64,000 nucleotides of DNA, taken from Saccharina japonica. Its lineage: Eukaryota > Sar > Phaeophyceae > Laminariales > Laminariaceae. The stretch is from NCBI GenBank assembly GCA_008828725.1, contig MEHQ01004546.1, forward strand, positions 62,001 to 126,000. Direction: 5' to 3'. The translations under genes were made by a program, and so were the position numbers. The notes under the pieces are model-generated. The model was not told the origin of the DNA, did not search any database, and worked only from the letters and a program-made list of their open reading frames with translations. Shown piece by piece: positions 46,046 to 56,200 of this stretch; within the stretch, counting starts at the first letter, position 1; every line of letters starts with the position of its first letter.

Positions 46046-46163
46046 AGTAGCATAGTACTGCATACGTTTACACTATAACCGCTGAGGTAACAGTTGGCGC
46101 TGACTGCGACAGCAGTAGCTCAGTGTTTAACTGACTGTTAACTCAGTGTGTGTTGTACAACTA

Positions 46164-46268
46164 TTACGGGAGAGCATAGTAATAGGCCTACGGTACACAC
46201 AAAAACCTATATATTTCCCCATTTTTACTAACAATATCTGGGTCCTATTTACTATGCCCCCCGGTAAC
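46164..46268. mobile_element. MITE family A, copy 4
   Basis: The ends are TTACGGGAGAGCATAGTAAT and ATGCCCCCCGGTAA, with AAAAACCTATATATTTCC inside. Confidence 0.85.
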
Positions 46269-46288
46269 AACTGTACCACGTACATCAG

Positions 46289-46373
46289 GTACCACTTTGG
46301 ACGGAAATGTAAGCACCGTTTACGTATTCATATGAAAAATCAACGGTCCTTATATTTCCGCTCAGAGTGGTCT
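46289..46373. mobile_element. MITE family B, copy 6
   Basis: The ends are TACCACTTTGGACGGAAATG and ATTTCCGCTCAGAGTGG. It lies 20 bp after a family A copy. Confidence 0.8.
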
Positions 46374-46527
46374 CAGTATCAGGTACCGGTACCTGGTACG
46401 GTATGACATTACTGCTGCTGCTGTCTGTTGTTGTCGACGTTGTTGCTGTCTTCAGATTAAACCGTCCTTTCTACTTTCTACATGAGCGACAGCACAGCCA
46501 GCGTGTCCCTACTGGTTTTTAGTGCTA

Positions 46528-46808
46528 CAGTGGGTACCCCGATTTAAGAGCGCCCACGATAAGAGCATTAGGGATTAAGAGCGGTCAAATCGGCCATGTC
46601 CCGCCTATGCTAAAAGCTGCCAGGTATATATTGGCCACTACAGATAAGAGCAATGTGTAGTTAACCCCTTAAGAACTGGTCCCACGAATTTGGGGAGAAA
46701 CTACTTGGAACTGGTGTGGGACGTTTTTTTGAGTTCTGAATGGGTTAAGATGTTAAGATCGCTTGTCTTGGCTTGTCACGGGGCGCTCTTAAATAGGGGC
46801 ACCCACTG
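46528..46808. mobile_element. MITE family C, copy 1, with internal passenger
   Basis: The inverted ends are CAGTGGGTACCCCGATTTAA and the complement of TTAAATAGGGGCACCCACTG, about 281 bp. The copy at 60954-61135 lacks about 100 bp that is present here as ACCCCTTAAGAACTGGTCCC through TTCTGAATGGGTTAAG. That passenger also occurs alone at 58783-58863. Confidence 0.85.
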
Positions 46809-46944
46809 CTGTACTCGTATGTACGTACGCGTAGAGAGATACCTGGAACCTGGAAAGCTGGAAAGTGTTATGTGGTCACAGGCTACGAGACTGGGCAGAA
46901 AAAAAACGCATCGCAAAGGAAACGAAAGGCAACGCCAACATGTG

Positions 46945-47026
46945 CCGATCTATCCGGAAATGTAAGCACCGTTTTGTATCAATACGAGTATACACGAGAT
47001 CCTTACATCTCCGAACATAGTGGTAC
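46945..47026. mobile_element. MITE family B, copy 7
   Basis: It is degenerate: CCGGAAATGTAAGCACCGTT at one end and TCCTTACATCTCCGAACATA at the other. Confidence 0.65.
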
Positions 47027-47554
47027 CTGGAACCAGGTCCAGCAGTGTCACACGTCGTACGATATTGCTTATGTTGTTGATGACCTCAAGTTACAATACA
47101 TGTAACAGACTGCAGGCAGCAGGCAGTAGTGCGTATATACTAGGGAATAGAATGGGCCTCTCCGCCCAAATGGTGGATCGACCGAAAATTGGGCACAGCC
47201 CATTGCTGTAACCTAGTCTGGTCGTGAAAAGAGACACATGTCACCTGTGCATGAGTACGCTAACGAACACTGCTGCACTGCTGTGAAGCCATCCCAGCGT
47301 AGACAACGCGTACACTGACTGTCGAGCAACACCTTTTTTCATGAGGGTACAGCAGCAAGCAGCAGGCCGTCCGCAAAGGTGTACTGCTGTAGGTACGTAC
47401 AACAGCAGCATACTATTAATACGAGTAATAGGCAGTAGGGCCACCAAATTCAGCAAGGACAGCATCTGAGCAAAATTAGCATACCTCGTGGGCTCGTTCC
47501 GGCGTGCTTTCGGGTCTCCATCCACGGAGAATGAGTCGCCAACGCGGGAGGACA

Positions 47555-47640
47555 GCGTGCAGAGTGCAGAGTGCAGAGTGCAGAGTGCAGAGTGCAGAGT
47601 GCAGAGTGCAGAGTGCAGAGTGCAGAGTGCAGAGTGCAGA
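47555..47640. repeat. GTGCAGA heptamer array
   Basis: About 12 perfect copies of the 7-bp unit GTGCAGA. Because 7 is not a multiple of 3, the array encodes a 7-residue repeat in every frame and keeps a long minus-strand frame open without implying a protein. Confidence 0.97.
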
Positions 47641-47981
47641 GGCAGCCAACTCGAGGCATGTGCTGCCCATGGTCATGTGATGGGGCCAAGCTTCTCGCGG
47701 CCGTGTGGCCATGCCTCGTTGGTTCTCGAGAGGAACCAAGAACAAACATAAAGCCGCAGTATCTCGTGGAACTCCACGGGTGTGCAACCGCAACCGCATG
47801 TGCAGGATCCTCGGCAAACAACGCAGACTGCGCCACCGCCTCCCGCTGCTCCTGAAGCTCTAGCACGGAGGCAGAGTAACCAAGCATAGGGCAGTGTGGC
47901 CTCGGCAAGAACATCGGGCGCGGCCCCGACACCTGCGACATCTCAAGGGGTTGATCTCCCCTTTGTCTGATCACAAACATC

Positions 47982-48452
47982 ATGGACGTGACCGACAATC
48001 CCGTTGTGCGGGCGCTTCTCAAGGAGGTCCTGCACACCGGGCAGAAGGTTGTTGCCTTTCTCAAGGGCACTTTGCTCACCATCCGCTGTGCGGCGACAAG
48101 AACCCTACTTTTCATGTACGATCTCACGAGGGTGCCTTTCGAGTGGCTCGACCACTGGTGGGGCCACGCATTCGATTGGGTCGTCGGGCATGCGGGCAAC
48201 TGCTGTTTTGACGGAGCGGAGAATCTCCTCTTTGGGGACAACGATGCTGCCCGCCGGCCTGCGCGAGACGAGAACATGCTAGCTCTGGAGGAAGGGTCCC
48301 ATGTCGCGGCCGGGGCGGAGGCCCCCCAACAACCAGCACCGGCATCGTCCTCCTTCAAGCAGCAGCAGCAGCAGCAGCAGTGCAGCAGCAGCAGCCTGTT
48401 CGAGAGCAGTCCCCGCGGCATGATCTCCCGTGTCACAGCAGGAGGCCAAGAA
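47982..48452 (+). CDS. poly-Q exon, possible kinase N-terminus
   Basis: ATG at 47982 opens 157 codons: MDVTDNPVVRALLKEVLHTG, hydrophobic and aromatic stretches (LLFMYDLTRVPFEWLDHWWG), an Ala/Pro/Ser region and a run of seven Gln from CAG repeats. The frame ends at GAA|GTGAGA in phase 0. Joining to an acceptor at 49936 (GAAAACAG, phase 0) would place it in the kinase transcript. It could instead be a separate small gene. No domain was recognised. Confidence 0.5.
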
Positions 48453-49888
48453 GTGAGAGCCAAACATCCATTTTTTCCCTCGCATGCAAAACAATGCCTG
48501 GCCCGCTTACAAATTTGGGTATCAACCACTCAATCAATTGAACTCACAGCTAACGCATCGACGCTTTTTACCGTACGTGGTATTGGATCTTTTTTTTCAT
48601 GAAGCAGACCCCATATGATACCTGGTACGTATATGCTGCTGTAGACCTTCGAAAAGTCACGCCGTATAGATGTGGGAGAGCATAAGAAGCAAGGATATGC
48701 GGAAACGGAGTTCCTGTTTTGAGCATCACGGATTCGAGCGGTGTTTGCGTCGCAGAGACAGGGCAAGGGCGCGATGCCGTGCTGGAGAAGCCTTACACAG
48801 ACTCGGTGGGGCTACGACTCGTATGTTCTTGGTTGTAGCGGACAGCTCTCATGACTGACGGCTCTACTACGTGCTGGTTGGAATACTCTGTAGTACAGCG
48901 CAGAGCAAGCCGTTTTACAGAATATACCGGTCGTGCCGCCACGGGTCTCGGCTGCTTCGGCGAGGCATACAGCAGCATTTCCATGCAAAACAGCGGAGTC
49001 GGAGGGCCGCTTCTCTCACCGAGGACTGGGTTCCCAAAACCTCGCCCTGCTGCAGCGTGCTAAACACGTAGTACCAGGTATATGCTCAAACGCATGATAC
49101 CTTTGATATTGATCTTGAGCAGTACGTATGATCTGATACAGGTTACGAGTCGTACAAGGCTGAACTCCGGCGAGCTGGGCTGGAGAGTTTAGTGATGGAT
49201 ACATGGATATGTATGTGTTTTCATACGTAGAAAATGCGATGTCCGTGGAGTATTTCTGCTGTAAAATGGGGCCCTTTGCAGCAGTTGGGTACGCTACACT
49301 CATCAATAGTACAAGAAAAAATGGCTCGTGCCTAACGCTCGCGCGCCGCATTTCAACTATTTCAAGAAACTTCCGAGGAACTCTTCCGCAGCGAATGTAC
49401 GTGGAGTTTTTCTGCTGTAACATGGCAGTTACAGCAGTAGGAATACACCCGATATACTACACTACGTAGTACAGGGCGCAGCCAAGCGCGTCAACAAAAT
49501 ATCGAGCAACTCTTCTCCAACAAGGAGAAACCAATTTAGCTCCGCCGTACAGATGCATGCATTGGGACGCCTGCCAGAGCACCATTGACATATTCCCGCA
49601 GCAGCGTATCCACGCTTGTTTCCATATCGTCCAGCTGCGAACCCGCAGGGTTCTGCAAACGAATAATCTCGTCAAATAAGCTTTCAATCAAAACCGCATG
49701 TACTGCAGGAACTGGCGCTGGTAAATCTGCTGCTACAAGTTGCAAGGATAGCAATACAATGCTGAATCAGACTTCATTGTCTTGGTATTCTCTTGGTACC
49801 GTCACGCGCGTTTTCGGTCAACCTGACCGACAATTCAACCTGTGATGCAAATCACTGATGTTGTTGCTCCAATCCCCCGGTAATTTTC

Positions 49889-50243
49889 ATGAGCAGCGCC
49901 CCCTACCCCCCTTTGGCGTGCATCGTTCGAAAACAGATACCGAAGGTGCCAACCCCGAGCACTACGACCAGCGAGATGGTGCCGAGTTCGTCGGTGCCCC
50001 ACGATTCAAAGCACCCCGTGGGTAGCAGTGCGGTCAAGGGAAGCGCCTGCTCCAAAAACAGCGACGAATCAGAGGTCATCATGCCGTTTCAGCTCGGAGA
50101 CGGAGAAGAGGAGGAGGCTTCGTCGTTCGTGCCGTCCTCGATCGCCGGCAGCAGAGTGGGAAGGCCCGTACGGTGGTCCATGGAGTATCTGAGGGATAAC
50201 GCCGAGGACGGATGCGGCAGGATTGTGGGCAAGGGTAACTTCG
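49889..50243 (+). CDS. kinase exon 1, N-terminal region and ATP loop
   Basis: It carries a Ser/Thr/Pro-rich start, an acidic [10 protein letters not shown] block and GRIVGKGNF. The donor TTCG|GTGAGA leaves one G that makes Ala with the next exon, giving the GNFAKV loop. The start is chosen at ATG 49889, but the exon may begin at acceptors ending 49896 or 49936 if the 48-kb exon is upstream. Confidence 0.75.
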
Positions 50244-53200
50244 GTGAGACAGGGCAATCGATCGTGTTTTTCTCGTGTTTGTCATGCTTGACGCGTTGAT
50301 GGTGCATGGTGCTACAAATACAACGAATAGCTTCGTCGAACACAAACGTTGATGGTGCCTCGTGCTACAATAATAAAAATAGCTTCGCATATACGCACTC
50401 GGGGTATGTTTGTTTTTATCGTAAGTATACCATTCCGGTGCATTTTGCTACCGTAGTCATAAACGGCATGCGGCGCACCATAATCGCCAGACACATGTGC
50501 ATGACAGAACTTTGGCCAAGGAATTCTCCCAAGGTAGTTTTTTTCGTCGCTCGTTTGCCGAAGACCCTCGTGCATTACAGAAATCCGCTTCTTACCAACG
50601 CTCTCACCGAACCACGCCCCCTGCACTCTCCTATTTCTTGTTTATGTCGATCGAGAACAGCCAAGGTGGCCGTGACCACCGACAAAACAAGTGGCCTTAG
50701 GATGGCCGTGAAGTCGATCTCCACGTACACGGATGACTTGGGCGCGATGGTGAGCATGTTTACCGCTACCTTGCCCGGCATTATGATATTTTCGAGTTTA
50801 GTAATAGGAGGATGCTGCGTGTTTCAGTCAAACGCGTGGGGCATGCACAAGGACGCGAGGTTCGGGTGTACTCCAGCTGCCTGGAGTGTCTTCGTACGAT
50901 GCATCGTACGAAGCATAGTCAGCCATGCACTGAGCGACGCGAGGTTTTGTCGTTTATTTCTGGTGTTTTTTTTATCACCCGTCGCGCTTTTGAAACGGGA
51001 CAAGATCATTGACACCGAGTTGAAGACTTTTCAGGCAGCTGCAGAACACCCAAACGCGATGGACTGCCTCGGTTACATCAAGACGGGCATGAGGTACGAC
51101 GCATACTGTTTTGTCACAAGATGACAATACAGCATTCCTCTTACCTGATGCCCGTCTTGACGTACCCGAGGAAGTCGACGACGTTGGGGTGCACTTCAGC
51201 CGCCTGGAGTGTCTTCGAGCAAGGCATCCTACGAAATATAGTCAGCCATGCAATGAGCGACGCGACGTTTTGCCGGTTTTTTTTTGTGGTGGATTTTTAA
51301 TCATACGTCGCGCTTTTGCGACAGGACGAGATCATCGAAACCGAGCTCAAGACTCTGCAGGCGGCGGCAGTACACCCCAACGTGGTGGACTGCCTGGGGT
51401 TTGTGAAGACTAGCGTGAGGTAAGACGAACTCTGTCACCGTCATTCGATTCAGGGTTTCGGAATTGCCGAGTGCGGGTTGCAACACGAGTCGTGCTAGTG
51501 AATATAACAGACGGGGTAGCGTCTGAATTTGTCCAACGAAGGTGCAACCACGACTTCCCGAAGAAAAATTGTCGTGCATGCCCCCTCCGTACCTGAAATA
51601 CATGGGGGTATTCGCGTCCTACACCCGACCGAAAAAGAGAACCAATCTGTCCGAAAATATAATGATACATTTTATATGAATATTTAACCCAATCGGTTCT
51701 TATATTTTGGTGCAGATTGGTATGTCGCCGCTGAAAATCGGGTAGATACAAAAACGCAAACCTCGGCTGCTACGCCACCGCAAACAACTGGTGACAACAT
51801 GAGGGTGTCAACGAGAATATGTGGACACTGCATGTGCTATATAAAATACCTGGCTTGAAGGCAAGGGCTAATGATACCCTTTCGCGAACGGCTTGCACCT
51901 TTCTAACCTCCTGTAAACTGGTGCATGTTTCGTCTTTGGCTGTTTCTTCCTTCGGTCTGTCGCTCGCATTGCGTTCTGCACGCCCCTTTGGCCATTTGCG
52001 ACATTCATGGCCTTCCCTGGTGGCGGTCTACTTCGGCCAGCGTCTTCATCATAATGCCAATGATTGAAACCGACCTCGCGAAGCTCATCGCCAAGGTAGG
52101 TCCTCCCTTGCGCGCACGAGTCAGATTTCTCCCTATCAACACTCCTGTTTTCCAGCTTGTTGAGACTACTTTTGTAGAGTGCTGGTTCACGTGCAACCTT
52201 GGTCCACGAAGTTACAGCGGCTGTCACTATTCATAGCGTATCGCAGCGGTCGGTCGTTCAATCCGCATCGAAGTGCGATATGGAGAAACGATCTCGTACG
52301 TCAACATCGCACTCGCAACTCGGCCCCTTGTTAAAAACATTGCCCTCCTCTGGTTTGATCAGGTCGGGCCGCTGAACGAAGAAAGGGCGCAGCACTTCAT
52401 GCGTCAAGTCACCTCCGCGGTCGAGTTCTTGCACAGCAAGAAAATCTTGCACAGGGACTTGAAGCCAGCTAACATGCTCCTCACGGAAGGTGAAGCTTGA
52501 TCACAATTGCATGGACGGCTAAATGTTTGTCACCAAATGCTGCAAAATAATGTGTTGCTACGGACCGTAGGACCACACCGCCGTTTTCTGGCGCCCCTTA
52601 GGCCTCCTGCCCCGCCCCTTTTTTCAACCCGTGAAACGGCGGTTTCTGTCGGCGTTGTTTCCATGCCTCTACTGTCTGTGGTCTTCCCAGATGAGACGCT
52701 ACTACTGGCAGACTTTGGCATCGCTGCCATCATCCCACCGGGAGAGACGGTTATCTCCGGCGTTCCATGCGGCACCAAGGTGCGTGGTGGCAGTTTTCCT
52801 CACTGCAACAGTTGAGCGTTTCAGCGTCACAATGACGGGGTTAACGTCGTCATCCGGCGTCTCATAGTCTGCGTCTTGGTGCAGGCGAAAAAATGACCGT
52901 GTGTAACAACAGACGTCGGCGACGAAGGTAAATTTTCCGTCGTGCTCTTGAGACGACGCTAGAGGTGTTGAGGATAACCCAGGTGAAGAAACGTACCGTA
53001 TCGTGCTGCCGTTGTCACTTGGTGGCAAATATCGTGATTGTGTCAACACAGTTCAGCAGGCACTTTTGAAAAGGACCCAGACGATAGGTTCGCTATCGAT
53101 ACATCCCTCCTGCATTTTTTACGACCCCTTATTATTTTCTGTGGTGCACCAGTTACAATAGTGGCGTTCGTATTGCCAGCTCGGGCGGTCGCGCTTTGCG

Positions 53201-56200
53201 CGGCTGTTGTTCGGCCGTGCTGGTGGCCTAACCCCCGTGATAAATATCTCCCTGTGGTACGTCGTACTGCATATTTGGTTTTTTCTTCTGCAGCCGCACG
53301 GTCCAAAATATTCCAGTTGTTCAAGAAGATCGAGTCGCGGTACACGATTTATTTTCAATACACTGCCGTAAACATACCTCAATCTCGGTGACTTTTTTAC
53401 TTTCCGGGATGCTTTTCGGCGTCGCAGCTGTCGGCCAATCAGCCGCTGACCAACATTCAAGGGCTCCGTAATCACTCGACCCGCTGTGTGTGCATCGTTT
53501 CGATAGGGGTACATGCCGCCGGAGCAGGTCAAAGGCGAGGCTGTAGTTTTAACTACAGCCTCGTCTTCGACCTGTTCAGGCGACATGTACGCCTACCGAA
53601 ACGATACAGACACAGTGGGTCCGAGAAATGGTGGACCCTTAGAGTTTGTTTGTCAATAGTTGCTTAGTCGCGCAACGACGACTCCAAACAATCATCCCGG
53701 AAGGTTCAAAGCGCCACGTCGCTTGCAGAAGTGGGTATCAACCTGGTTGGTTACAAGCTGCGCGACGTTTTGCACCTTCCAGGCTCATGCTACGGAAGGG
53801 GTGCATCTGTTTTTTTGTGGCGCTTTTCACTTTGACGAGCTCTCTGTACCTCAGGGCCCGTTTTAACGAAGGAAAAAAAATCAATTTGGAAAAAACAAAT
53901 CAAATCCGCTTTTCATTGGTCAGAACCCGCACCACCACCCAAGATTATACCCCAAGATCCTAATCTTTGGTGCTGGTGCGTGTGTTGACCAATGAAAAGC
54001 GTATTTGAATTTTATTTTTTCCAAATTGAATTTATTTTGTACTCGTTAATATGGGCCCTAAGGTCCCGATGTTCTGCAGAAAAAAAAACACAGCTGTGAG
54101 ATCAAGGATTTTTTCGACTATTTTTGCAAGCTGATTCCATATACGGTAGAGGTGCCCATTTTTTTTGGTTTTTTTCCTTGAAGGCCTTTAGGGCCCGTTT
54201 TAACGAAGAAAAAAAAAATCAATTTGGAAAAAAAAAAAATCAAATCCGCTTTTCATTGGTCGGAACCCGCACCCCACCCAAGATTATACCCCAAGATCCT
54301 AATCTTGGTGCTGGTGCGTGTGTTGACCAATGAAAAGCGATTTGAATTTATTTTTTCCAAATTGAATTTATTTTATACTCGTTAATATGGGGCCCTAAGG
54401 GCCCGTTTTAACGAAGAAAAAAAAAATCAATTTGGAAAAAAAAAACAATCCGCTTTTCATTGATTGGTCAACAAGCGCACCAGCACCAAAGATTAGGATC
54501 TTGGGGGGTGCTGGTGCGTGTGTTGACCAATGAAAAGCGAATTTGAATTTTATTTTTCCCAAATTGAATTTATTTTGTACTCGTTAATATCGGCCCTAAC
54601 TCATAACCGGGGTCACAAAGTAGGCTCTTTCTCCCTCCTCCCCCACTACGGTTCGTGCCTTAGCAATTTTATCGCGAGAATATTCCAACCCTTTCTCGCC
54701 TCGTCGACTCGCATCGAATTGCGCCGGTGTTGTGAATATAAAATGAGTTTTTAGTTGCTACTTTGAGGAGCCCCCCGTCAGTCATAAATGTGTTCGGCAA
54801 AACTTGCTGCCATTATCGTCGTACGCCCCCCGGATAATTTCTCGGGGTCTTTGTTGTTCGACCAAGCAGCCGTCGGCCAGTAACTTAAAACGTCCCTTCG
54901 TTCCCCTACTCGCTGTATATGCATCGTACCGGTAGGCGTACATGTCGCCCGAACAGGTGCAGGCTGAGGGGAGGTTGGACTACAGCCTCAAGGTCGACAC
55001 GTGGGGACTAGGCGCCATCACCTACGAGCTCCTCCACCACAAGACGCCCTTCAGGTTGGGATGTTCCATTTCTTGCTGTCACAACGAGGTTTAGTGTTAT
55101 TTCAGAACCGTACAGTCTCCTGACAGAAAGCGCGCAAGCCCAAAGCATCGAGCACCACGGTTTTTGCAGAGCCTATCAGAACTTTTGCATGCACATTGCC
55201 GAAGGGCGCGAACGTCCAAAAGTTCGAGCTGGTAGCGACATGTACGACGGCGATTAAGGGTTGGTGCAAACGCTGCAATTTGTCTGCAGTAAGAAATCCA
55301 CCCTGTCCACTCCCCGCTGCATGGACAGTCTCGGTTTATACAAAATTGTGGTAGAATGCGCAACATGGATTCACACACGACGCCTGTAACCCCTATATTT
55401 ACAAGAGGCGCTAATAATGTTGCCATGTTTCCTATCAGTCACTACCGTGCTCACCCCCCCCCCCCTCAGGAATACATCGTCCAGTGCTAGCCCTCAATAA
55501 CCGTCACATCGTGACATCAGGCAAAACATCGAGCGCTGTAATGGTGTCGGGCAATGGCTTGCCTTCCCTTCACCAACGGTTTTGTTTTTCGCATGTTTGT
55601 TTCCGCTCTGAAGGCCTGTGTTCGGCGAAGAGGACGGGAACGAGATTGGCCAAGGGAAGGCCAAGGGAAGCGCGTCTGCGGCCCCCGCAGCGGAAGGGCT
55701 TGAACTCCAGTACATCGACAGCGCGGACATTAAGGAGCGCGCAAACATCATCTCCGCGACGTACACCGTTGACGACCAGCTCGTTTCCGCGGAAGCGAAA
55801 GGCTTCATCGCCGAGGTGAGATAAGTGTTCCCTACAGGACAACACGCCACGCTCAACCCAACCAGGACACCTGTGTTGTGAAACGTGATTAGTTATGCAC
55901 CGTTGTTCCGGCCACAGGCCGTTGTAATGCGATAAGACACGATCGGGCCACATTTTCGGCAACTTGCGGTATACTCATACGCGGTTTCTACGACCTGCTG
56001 TAGAGCTCAAGCCCAAGCCTGACTTCCCACCCTAATCGTAATCGCTTTCTGGCAGCTACTGGAACCAGATGTGGAGAAGCGGCTGTCCGCAAGGGGCGCT
56101 GCCGAGCACCCGTGGCTTGGTGGACTGGACAAGGCCCTCGAGATTCGGACCAAGGCTGCGCACGCCGTGGCAGCGAGAGAGAGCGAGATGAGCGCCGAGA

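Noticed and set aside
45580-46053. 157-codon minus-strand frame
   Set aside because: It is not kept in the sister repeat copy at 59.7-60.0 kb and has no domain.
47450-48529. 359-codon minus-strand frame, the longest in the window
   Set aside because: It runs through the GTGCAGA heptamer array (giving LHSALCT repeats) and the antisense of the poly-Q exon. It has no domain, and the plus strand has a better exon with splice donor.
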